Positions 37,201 through 49,200 of a DNA stretch of 64,000 nt are shown in pieces. Position 1 is the first letter of the stretch. Every line of letters begins with the position of its first letter. The stretch is taken from assembly GCA_037349105.1 (NCBI GenBank), contig JAYJMM010000096.1, positions 148,481-212,480 of the forward strand, written 5' to 3'. This stretch comes from Limnomonas spitsbergensis. Its lineage: Eukaryota > Chlorophyta > Chlorophyceae > Chlamydomonadales. The notes beneath the pieces were generated by a model. That model had not been told where the DNA came from. It saw only the letters and a list, made by a program, of their open reading frames with translations, and made no database searches. The position numbers and the translations under genes were made by a program.

Positions 37201-40200
37201 CACTCTTTTGCCCACCTGCAGCCCCTCGGCCTCCTTCTCTCTCGTCAACGACGCTGACTCGAGAAGCGAGATCCTTGCCTGCAAACAAGTAGCAGAGGGG
37301 GGGAGGAGGTGTGGGCTGGCCGGGGGGGGGGGGGGGGGGGGGGGGGGAGGTATGGGATGTATGGAGTGGGGTGCATGGAGTGAGGAGGTGTGGGCTGGAT
37401 GGGGAAGAGTAGGTATGTGCTGTAAGGAGAAGATAAGGTGTTTTGAGTCGCGCTGCTATCGTTGCATGAATCCTCCATAGTCCATACCTTCAGTGGCTGT
37501 CGCTTCCGTCCACACTCAGTCATGTACTAGTTCACACTTCTCCCTGCATCAGCACTGCCGCCAGCTTAGCCTGTCCCTCTGTTGCCTCGGTAGATACTTC
37601 ATCCGCTACGAGCTCCACACTAGTCCACACTCAGTCGTGTACCAGTTCACACATCTCCACACTTATACATGTACCAGTTCACACCTGTGCCTGCTTCAGC
37701 ACTGCTGCCAGCTTAGCCTGCCCCTCTGCAGCCTTGGTAGATGCTTTGTCCGCTCCGAGCTCCCTATCTGCTCGCTCCTGATCCAACAGCTTGGTGAGAC
37801 GAGCCACTTCATGTTCCTTGGCCTTGATAGCCTAACAGCGTGAGAGGAGGGGGGGGGGTGAGTGAGGAGTGAGTGAACGGGGAGAGAGGGGATATGTGTG
37901 TGGGGGGAGGGGGTGAGTGGTGAAGGAGTGGGGGGTGAGGGGAGGGGGGGTGAGATGGGTGAGTGGGTGAGTGGGGAAGGGGGGGTGGTTGGTAAAGGAG
38001 TGGGTGGGGACAGGAGAGGGGGTGAGTGGTGAAGGAGTGGGAGGTGAGGGGAGGGGGGGGGGGTGAGATGGGTGAGTGGGTGAGTGGGGAAGGGGGTGGT
38101 TGGTAAAGGAGTGGGTGGGGACAGGAGAGGGGGTGAGTGGTAAGTGAAGAAATTGAAAGGGGGTGCGTGGGGAGTGGAGATATGGGGGGAGTGGAGATAT
38201 GGGGGGAGTGGAGAGGGAGGGAGTAGGGATCAGGGAGGATGTGAGTGGGGAGCAGGGAGGGAGGGACAAAAGAAAAGACGGCCGCTGATGAGAGAGCAGC
38301 TAGGTAAGACGGATGAACAGGTGACCCCTGGTAGGGCGTGTCTAGGGGGGGTACCACATATTGTACCGCTCTATTAAATACACTGATTTTCGTCCCGTGG
38401 TTCCCGTCCACCTGTTCTAAGGACGACACCGAGTTTTGTTTCGTGATTCCTGCCCACCTGTTCTAAGGAGGACACCTGTCTTCGATTATTGATACCTGCC
38501 CACCTGTTCTAAAGAGGACACCTTGAGCTTCAGCAGCGCTGCATTCGCCTCGTGGTCCCTGAATGGGTGGCGAGTAAAGCAAGGTGAAGTGTGAAACAGG
38601 TTGAAGTGTTGAGTAGGTTGAAGTGTGAAACATGTTGAAGTATGTAACATGTAGGAATGTGGATCAAGTTGTGGTCTCCAATTAGTTGTGCGTTGGAGCT
38701 GGGTGAGGGAAGTGGAGGGAATGAGGGGAGTGGGAATGTGTGGGAATGTGTGAAGTGTGGAGGATGGTGGATTGGTGGAGCTGGGTAGGGGGTAGCGGGG
38801 TGTGGACCGGGATGGAGCGGGGGAGGGCCAAGGGTCATTTGGGAGGGTAGGGGGTAGGGTATTGGGGGTTTCCCCATGTCCAGGAGTTGGGTCCCCCAGC
38901 TCTGAAAGATACAAACTTGCACATTTATAGCAAAGGTCTAACGTTTTCATTGCAGTTTAATTCAGCACTTCTTGACACCGTTGCGCCGCCCTTTCGGGGG
39001 GAAAATTCTGGATGGAAACATGATCCTGGATGGATCCAAGATCCTGGATGGATCCAAGATCCTGGATAGATCCAAGATCCTGGATGGAAAAGAAATATCC
39101 TGAATGGATCCAAGATCGTAGATGGATGCCTGCCTACGGCGGCCATATCCCATGCTATCCCATGCTACCTTCATCCACACACTTACCGGTATTAGCGCAT
39201 CTATTTATTTATTTCTTGATGATGCATGAAGGTTGTGCAACTGCCAGCACCACTCACTTGGCGGCCTCCTAGATGGATCCAAGATCCTGGATGGATGGTA
39301 GACATGTGGTTTGCTTCAACCAAAACGGGCCTTAGGATTTAGGGTATGAGGTTTAGGGTTTAGGGTTCAGGGTTTAGGGTTCAGGGTTTAGGGTTAAGAT
39401 GCATGCTTACGGCAGACATGTCCCATGCTTCTGCCGAAAGGGGCAACTTCCATAATCCACGATATAATGAGTGTGCATTTATTTATTTATTCATTGATGA
39501 CGCATGAAGGTTGTGCGACTGTCAGCACCACCCACTTGGTCGCCTCCTGGGAGCGGTCGACGGCCGTGGCCCGCTCCGCCGCCGCAGCTTGCGCCGCTTC
39601 CAGCGCCTTGGCCGCCTCCTTGGCCACCCGCTCGCCCGCCCTCAGCTCCGCCTCCAGCTGCAAAATCAGGTGAGGGGGGCCCTGGGGGGGTCATAACAAT
39701 CCCTTACTGGTAAAAGTAGCTGGATTTGCCTTCAAATTACGGTGCCTGAAACACAGCTACGTCATTCAGCCACCGTAAGGACCATAGTCGGCAGAGCACT
39801 GATCACCACTCACCTGCGAGGCCCGTGTGCGTGCGGCTGCCAGCTCTACCTCCGGCCCCTTGGCGGCCAGCCCTGAGCGGTCCTCCCCACCAGGGCACCG
39901 TGCTTCGCATGAATGTCTTACCGCTAATTTGAATTGCTTTCAATCCATACTAATCGTTTCAGCACCCATCACCACTCACCTGCGAGGCCCGTGTGCGTGC
40001 GGCTGCCAGCTCTGCCTCCAGCCCCTTGGCCGCCAGCGCTGAGCGGTCCTCCCCCACCAGGGCACCATGCTTCACGCCCTGAGGGACAGACAGGCAGAAA
40101 AGAGTGGCTGGATTCACACATCTTGGTACCGTTGTACAAAAACAAATTGTAAATATAAGATAAATCGATGTGCCCCGAGGGTCAGGCAGGCAAGGGATGC

Positions 40201-43200
40201 TGGATGAACACATGCAGTTACACATAACTAAAATTCGAAATTAAAGTGATCACGCCTTAGGGTCAGTCAGGCGAGGGTCTATGGATGAACACATGCAATT
40301 AAAAATAAATAAATCATGATGGAAAATACATCGATGTGCCCTTAGAGTCAGACGGGAAAATGCTGGATGATGCTTTTACACAACTAGAGAACAAGAAAGG
40401 TTCATTCGCCCTGCAGGACCGTGAGGGTTCAGGGTTCAGGGTTTAGGGTTAAGAAACCCTAAACCCTTAAGTACACCCCACAGGAGCGTGAGGGTTGAGG
40501 AAACAACACAGCCTGGGCCGAGGCCTCGTCTGCGCCGTTACCATAATAGCAGGACGAAAGTCCCCCAAACAAGCTACGGTGGCGCGCGATTTCGACTATG
40601 CTTGACTAGTAGGGGGGTTCCTGATGCCGGGAAGTACTCTAACCTACGTCTGGTTTGCACTTGCGCCCACCCACCTCTAGGTTGTGAACGTGCGGACCAG
40701 GCGCGCAATCTCTGCACCTGCCTCCCTCCCGGCACTTACCTCCTCCGCCTGCACCCTTAACCCAAAACTCTTACCCCACCCACCTATAACTTGTCCACAG
40801 TGCGGACTAGGCGCGCAATCTCTGCATCGCGTTGCTTGATAGTGGCTTCCGGATGCTGCATCCCCATAGCCAGCCTCTGCACCCCTCCCTCCCTCCCGGC
40901 CTGCACCCACCCACCTCTAGCTTGTCCACCGTGCCGACTAGGCGCGCAATCTCTGCGACCCAATTGCCTCCCGGAACGCGCACACCTACCTCCTCCCTCC
41001 CGGCCTGCACCCACCCACCTCTAGCTTGTCCACCGTGCGAACCAGGCGTGTTATCTCTGCATCGCGTTGCTTGACGGTGGCTTCCAGCTGTGCAGAGCGC
41101 TGCTTGGACCTGGTGAGCTCGGCGTCAGCCTGCCGTACAGCCTCCTCAGCCTGCGAGGAGCGATTCACACGCTTCACACCTCTTGTCACACACTTTACAC
41201 CTCTTCTTATACACTTGAAATCTCTCATTACACTCCTCGCAGTCCACACCTCATAATATACACTTCACACCTCTTGCTACACACTTCACACAACCTGTAA
41301 CACACTTCACACCTCTGATTACAAACTTCAAACCTCTGACTACACACTTCATACCTCTGGCTTCACACTTCATACATATCCTTACACACCTCAAAACCGC
41401 CTTTACCGTATACACTTGACCTCTATCAACCCAAGGGTATAGAGCAGGGTATAGAGTACTGGAAAAAACAGTGAACATGGCCCAAGGGTATGGAGAATTA
41501 TAAAACGGTGGGAGAGGTTAGTCATGGCCAAAGGGTATTAATCACTGTCAAAATAGTGGAAATGGTGACTCATGGAGTCATGACCCCAGGGTATTGAGCA
41601 TGTAAAAAGAGTGGAAATGGTGACTCATGGAGTCATGACCCCAGGGTATTGAGCAATGTCAAAATAGTGGAAATGGTGACTCATGGAGTCATGACCCCAG
41701 GGTATTGAGCAATGTCAAAAGAGTGGAAATGGTGCCTCATGGCACATGGGTATTGAGCACTGTCACAAGAGTGGGAAATGGTGACTCATGGATTCATGGC
41801 CCCAGGGTATTGAGCAATGTCAAAAGAGTGGAAACGGTTACTCATGGCACATGGGTATTGAGCACTGTCACAAGAGTGGGGAATGGTGACTCATAGAGTC
41901 ATGGCCCCAGGGTATTGAGCAATGTCAAAAGAGTGGAAGCAGTTACTCATGGCACATGGGTATTGAGCACTGTCACAAGAGTGGGAAATGGTGACTCATA
42001 GAGTCATGGCCCCAGGGTATTGAGCAATGTCAAAAGAGTGGAAATGGTGCCTCATGGAGTCATGGCCCCAGGGTATCGAGCGTGTAAAAAGAGTGGAACG
42101 GTTACTCATGGCACATGGGTATTGAACACTGTCACAAGAGTGGGAAATGGTGACTCATGGAGTCATGGCCCCAGGGTATTGAGCAATGTAAAAAGAGTGG
42201 AACGGTTACTCATGGCACATGGGTATTGAGCAATGTCAAAAGAGTGGAAATGGTGCCTCGTGGAGTCATGGCCCCAGGGTATCGAGCTTGTTAAAAGAGT
42301 GGAAACGGTTACTCATGGCACATGGGTATTGAGCACTGTCACAAGAGTGGGAAATGGTGACTCATGGAGTCATGGCCCCAGGGTATTGAGCATGTAAAAA
42401 GAGTGGAACGGTTACTCATGGCACATGGGTATTGAGCACTGTCACAAGAGTGGAAATGGTGCCTCATGGAGTCATGGCCCCAGGGTATTGAGCAATGTAA
42501 AAAGAGTGGAAACGGTTACTCATGGCACATGGGTATTGAGCACTGTCACAAGAGTGGGAAATGGTGACTCATAGAGTCATGGCCCCAGGGTATTGAGCAA
42601 TGTCAAAAGAGTGGAAATGGTGCCTCATGGAGTCATGGCCCCAGGGTATCGAGCGTGTAAAAAGAGTGGAACGGTTACTCATGGCGCACGGGTATTAATC
42701 ACTGTCAAAAGAGTGGAAATGGGGACTCATGGAGTCATGGCGCACGGGTATTGAGCATGTAAAAAGAGTGGAAATGGTGACTCATGGCCCAAGGGTATTG
42801 AGCACTGTAAAAGGGTGGGAAACGGTTACTCATGGCCTACTACCGGTAGTAATGAGCACTTTAAAAATAGTGGAAGATTGTTACTCACGGCTCACGAATA
42901 TCGAGGAAATAAAAAACAGTTAAAAAGCAGTCACCTGCATCTGCCTGGACGAAAACTCGTACTCGGAGGCGCGCGTCTGCTCCAGCAGTTGCACCGTGCG
43001 CGCCGCCTCGCCCTCGCGTGCCTTGGCCCCGCTCTCCAACGAAACGCACCGCAGGCGCAGCGCCGCCAGCTCGGCATCAAGCTTGCTGCGGCGGTTCAGG
43101 GTATAGAGTGAAGGCTTCGGGGTTTCATAGGCACGGGGACGCCCCCTTCTCATCGACGCGAACTCCTTTTGTGCCTCACGAAGGATAAAGGGGTCACGCT

Positions 43201-46200
43201 TTGCCGCCCGCATGGCCTCAACCGCAGATTTCTACTGATCCTGCTTCCGGGTTACGGGTTTAGGATTTAGGGTTTCAATCTGTTTTGGTTGCCAGTTTCC
43301 ACCAGGGTTTCTTTTGTGCCTCACTACGTGTTGAGGGTCTTGGGTTTAGGGCTTTGTGCCCTCACGACGGATTAAGGGTTTTGGGTTAAGGTTTTGTGCC
43401 TTACAAGGGATTCCGGGTTTTTGGGGTTTAAGTTTGTGCCTCACTACAGATTGGGGGTTTGGGGTTTAGGGTTGTGTGCTTCACTACGGGTTGAGGGTTC
43501 AGATTGAGGGTTGAGGGTTTAGGGTTTGTGTCTTACTAAGGATTGAAGGTCCAGGGTTTATGTTTTTAGTTGCACACCTGTCCTTATACAGGAAATGCAG
43601 TTTCATTCTTGAACCGGGGTTTTGGTGGAGGGTTAAGAGTTAAAGGATTCCAACAGTTTTGGCTTCCAGAGCCCACCTAATTGCTTGCCTCACCATGGAT
43701 TTAGGGTTAAGGGTTAAGGGTTGAGGGTGTAGGATTTAGGGTCGCGGCTCTGTCGCCTACCTGGCCATCTGGCCTGGCCCGTGATTCTTATAGTGCGTGC
43801 CAATGCATACCTATGGGGGGCCGCTGGGCAGCCATTACTAGGCCGATTGGGACCAAACCTGGACCGACCAACGATCTTTGGCCTTGCGAGAAGGGCCTGT
43901 TGCACCAGGCCTCACGGCCAATGGCCGTGATGTACCTGAATTGTAGCTGAAGCACGCTAAAATAACCAGTGCATCTGACCTGACCATCAGGTCTATTTCT
44001 TTGCTTCGCTAAGGGTTTAGGATACAAATAATGTCGGTTGCCAGAGCCTACCTGGCTTCCTCTTGTGCCTCCTTGGCGCGCTCTGTCGCGGCGACGCCAG
44101 CCGCCTTGGCAAGCCCCTCCAGACGCTCAACTTCCCTGCGTGTGAAGACAGCGGCAATTTGTTGGTTTGATTCGAATTGTGCAGCTGCCCAGGAAGTTTT
44201 TTTTGTCAAAACAGGCAATATGTCAAACTCACGTTTGAATTCAACATTGAATCGAACCCAAGTTTGAATTCAAAATCAGTGTTTATAAGAGGCCTTTTCC
44301 CAACTGCTTTATAAGAGTGGGTTGAATTCAATCGTCCAAATGTTTAAGAGCCTCCTCCCAGCCTGCCCTCAAGCGTGGTCTCAATTCAAACGAAAATTTG
44401 ACAATCCCAACTGCCGCTGGAGAGGGCCAGCATGCGCTCCAGCTGGCCCCAGCGCTGCTGCAGTTTGATTAAAAGGAAGTCAGAGATGCACGGCCTTTGT
44501 TGGACGCCTTTTTTGAGGTTGCCTCCCAGGCTCCCATGCATTGTTTACTCATGCCGGAGGAAAGGCGACCGGTATTCATATATACGGTAACACACAATTG
44601 AATTCAATTATTAGGTTCACACGTTTTCACACCTGTCTCTGGAGCGCAGCATTCCCTCCAGCTGAGTCACACGCTGCCTGAGAGAGACCACATCGGTGTC
44701 CATCTTCCGGGCAGCTTCTTCAGCCTGCAGTAAACAAAGGGATCGGCGACCTTACAAATGCCGTACGCCTTAGTTTATAGAAAGAAAGAAAGCTACGCCT
44801 CGTGGGGGGCGTGAGAGTTAAGGAAGCAGCGCAGCCTGGGCCGAAGCACATGCCCCCCCCAAAGGATTCAGGGGTTAGGGTTTAGGGCATGGCCCCTGAA
44901 ATGTACAGCAGCCCCCCCCCCCCCCACCTCAGGAAAGGCCTGCCTTGGACCCACCTGCAGCAGCTTCTTGCCTCGCAGCTGCAGGCTGCTTCCTGACCCA
45001 CCTGCAACTGCTTCCTGACCCACCTGCAACTGCTTCCTGACCCACCCGCAACTGCTTCCTAACCCACCCGCAACTGCTTCCTGACCCACCCGCAACTGCT
45101 TCCTGACCCAAACGCAACTGCTTCCTGACCCACCCGCAGCTGCTTCCTGACCCACGTGCAGCTGCTTCCTGACCCACCTGCAGCTGCTTCCCAACTTGCA
45201 GCTGCAGCTGATTCTTGACCTGCAGCTGCAGCTGCTTCCCAACTTGCAGCTGCAGGTGCCTCTTGACCCACCCGCAACTGCCTCCTGACCTGCAGCCGCA
45301 GCTACTTCTTGACCCACCTGCAGCTGCTTCCCCACCACGGTCACCTCGCCCCCTCTAGCCTGCTCCAGCTTCTTGTCCGCAGCCGCCAGGTCCTTGTCCC
45401 GAGAGCGGAGGGACGCCTCCAGCTGGCTACAGCGGGCGCGGCTCTGTGACAGCTCAGCGTCGGACTGCCGTACCGCCTCCTCAGCCTGAAAGTGTGGAAT
45501 TGTGTGGATCCGAATAGTCACACTCAGGGCAGGTATTGAGCGTGTGCATCCCATTCCGGATATTTTGTACCGTAACCATGACCATTTCTCAGCTCACGTT
45601 AACTGTTCAACCCATACTCCACCATAAACCCTTAGCAGTCACCCCAATAGCATAACCCAAACCCCACCCTAAACCCATGCCTTCAACCTCAACAGCCACT
45701 TTTCAAAGCAACCCATACCACCTCATTAACCCATAACAGGCACCCAAAAGCATAGCCCATACCCTACCCTAAACTCATGCCCCACTCCCACTTGCAACAT
45801 GCACTTATCAGTGCAACCCATACAGACATACCTCTCCGTCAACCCTTAACCAACCCTGAACCCTTAACCAACATTTAACGAACCCTTAACCAACCTTTAA
45901 CCAACCTTAAACAAACCCTCAACCAGCCCTTCACCAATCCATAACAGACACTCACTTGGAGCTTGAGAGAATGTGTCGCATACTCAGCCCCCGGGCCCTA
46001 GTCAGCCGGTTGCTGTATCAACCCATATCCCACCCTGTAACAGACACTCCAAAGCTCAAACCCTACCCCACCGTCAAGGCGTCAACCATTTAGCAGACAC
46101 TCACTTGAAGCTTGAGAGAGTGTGTCTCATACTCAGCCTCCTTAGCAGCCTCAAGGACCTGGCACAGCCGATCGATCTCACGGTCCTTCACCTGTCAGTC

Positions 46201-49200
46201 AGATCACGTACCAGAGGAATTTGTTTATTCAAGTTTCAAATTTACGCTCATGTATGTGGCACAACTGATCGATCTGACCAGCCAATTAGATCACGCAGCG
46301 GGGGAATGTTTCAATTTGAATCATAAACACGAACTCATGTGCTTGGCACAGCCGATCGATCTCTCGGTCCTTCACCTGCCAGTCACATCACGCAGCAGAG
46401 AAATGTTTCAATTCAAATTTCAAGCATACGCTCATGTATGCGGCACAGGCAATTGATCTCACGGTCCTTCGCCTCTTCACACATCTCACGCAGCAAGGGA
46501 ATGATTGAATTCAAATTTGAAACACACACCCAGTTTGTCGATCTTGCAGGCCTTCACCTATCAGATCACCCAAAGTCCAAATGCCTTGATCAGCCCCACC
46601 CCATAGTCCCCAAGCCTTATACCCCCCCCCCCCCGTCCCCATGCCCAAACCCCAAACCCAAAATCCCCACTGCCCTAATTCCCTCCCAGCTCATCCCTCA
46701 CCGAAACTCAGAATGCCCTGCGCTGCAACTCAAATCGCATACCCCCAGCCTAACGGGTCCTCTCCCTCCCCCACTCCCCCCCCCCATACCCCCAGCCTAA
46801 TGGGTCCTCTCCCTCCTCCACCCCCTCCCCCCCATACCCCCAGCCTAACGGGTCCTCTCCCTCCTCCACCCCCTCCCCCCCATACCCCCAGCCTAACGGG
46901 TCCTCTCCCTCCTCCACCCCCTCCCCCCCATACCCCCAGCCTAACGGGTCCTCTCCCTCCTCCACCCCCTCCCCCCCATACCCCCAGCCTAACGGGTCCT
47001 CTCCCTCCTCCACCCCCTCCCCCCCATACCCCCAGCCTAACGGGTCCTCTCCCTCCCCGCCCCCCCCATGTCCCCAGCCTAACGAGTCCTCTTCCTCTCC
47101 CCCCACCCACTCCCCCCCCATATCCCCAGCCTGCAGGGTCCTCTCCCTCTCCCTCCCTCCACCCCTATATCCCGAGCCCCCCCCCCCTGCCTGCACCTTT
47201 ACAACACTCTCCATACCCCCAGCCTGACGGGTCCTCTCCCTCCCCCCCCCCTCCCCCCCCCTGCCTGCACCTTTACAACACTCTCCATATGCCCAGCCTT
47301 GCTCCTCAGCAGTGCTGCCTCCTGCTCCATCTGCCGCATCGTTAGGTCGGCTTTGAGGGCCTAAGGTTGGGGACAGGAACAAGGTGGGGAAGTAAGTAGC
47401 CAAGTATGGTGGGGGGGTAAGTAGCCCATTTTGGTGGGGAGGTAATCCTGCTCCACTACGCACACCGCATGCTCCTCATTCAGACCTTTGATGTGGATGA
47501 GAGAAACAAAGTACAGAGCTTGTTGGCCTACATGTGGGCGAGGTCAGTAGGTCAGTAGGTCGGTAGGTCAGTGTGTCGGTAGGTCAGTAGGTCAGGAGGT
47601 CAGGAGGTCGGGCGGTCAGGAGGTCAGGAGGTCAGGAGGACAGGAGGTCAGGAGGTCAGGAGGCCAGGAGGACAGGAGGTCAGGAGGTCAGGAGGACAGG
47701 AGGTCAGGAGGTCAGGAGGTCAGTAGTTTAGGAAGTCAGGAGGTCAGGAGGTCAGGAGGTCAGTAGGTCAGTAGGTCAGTAGGTCAGGAGGACAGGGGGT
47801 CAGGAGGTCAGGAGGTCAGGAGGTCAGGAGGTCAGGAGGTCAGGAGGTCAGGAGGTCAGGAGGTCAGGAGGTCAGGAGGTCAGGAGGTCAGGAGGTCAGG
47901 AGGTCAGTAGGTCAGGAGGACAGGGGGTCAGGAGGTCAGGAGGTCAGGAGGTCAGGAGGACAGGAGGTCAGGGGGTCAGGAGGTCGGGAGGTCAGGAGGT
48001 CAGGAGGTCAGGAGGTCAGGAGGTCAGGAGGTCAGGAGGTCAGGAGGTCAGGAGGTCAGGAGGACAGGAGGTCAGGAGGTCAGGAGGACAGGAGGACAGT
48101 AGGTCAGGAGGTCAGGAGGTCAGGAGGTCAGGAGGACAGGAGGTCAGGAGGTCAGGAGGTCAGGAGGTCAGGAGGTTAGGAGGTCAGGAGGACAGGAGGT
48201 CAGGAGGTCAGAAGGTCAGGAGGTCAGGAGGTCAGGAGGACAGGAGGTCAGCAGGTCAGGAGGTCAGGAGGTCAGGAGGACAGGAGGTCAGGAGGTCAGG
48301 AGGTCAGGAGGTCAGGAGGTCAGGAGGTCAGGAGGACAGGAGGACAGGAGGACAGGATGTCAGGATGTCAGGAGGTCAGGAGGACAGGAGGTCAGGAGGA
48401 CAGGAGGTCAGGAGGACAGGAGGTCAGGAGGACAGGAGGACAGGAGGTCAGGAGGTCAGGAGGTCAGGAGGTCGGGAGGTCGGGAGGTCAGGAGGTCAGG
48501 AGGACAGGAGGTCAGGAGGTCAGGAGGTCAGGAGGACAGGAGGACAGGAGGTCAGGAGGACAGGAGGTCAGGAGGTCAGGAGGTCAGGAGGTCAGGAGGT
48601 CAGGAGGTCAGGAGGTCAGGAGGTCAGGAGGTCAGGAGGACAGGAGGACAGGAGGTCAGGAGGTCAGGAGGTCAGGAGGTCAGGAGGTCAGGAGGTCAGG
48701 AGGTCAGGAGGTCAGGAGGTCAGGAGGTCAGGAGGTCAGGAGGACAGGAGGTCAGGAGGTCAGGAGGTCAGGAGGTCAGGAGGTCAGGAGGACAGGAGGT
48801 CAGGAGGTCAGGAGGTCAGGAGGTCAGGAGGTCAGGAGGACAGGAGGTCAGGAGGTCAGGAGGTCAGGAGGTCAGGAGGTCAGGAAGTCAGGAGGTCAGG
48901 AGGTCAGGAGGTCAGGAGGTCAGGAGGACAGGAGGTCAGGAGGTCAGGAGGTCAGGAGGTCAGGAGGTCAGGAGGTCAGGAGGACAGGAGGTCAGGAGGT
49001 CAGGAGGTCAGGAGGTCAGGAGGACAGGAGGTCAGGAGGTCAGGAGGTCAGGAGGTCAGGAGGTCAGGAGGTCAGGAGGTCAGGAGGTCAGGAGGTCAGG
49101 AGGTCATGAGGACAGGAGGTCAGGAGGTCTGGAGGTCAGGAGGTCAGGAGGTCAGGAGGTCAGGAGGTCAGGAGGTCAGGAGGTCAGGAGGTCAGGAGGT

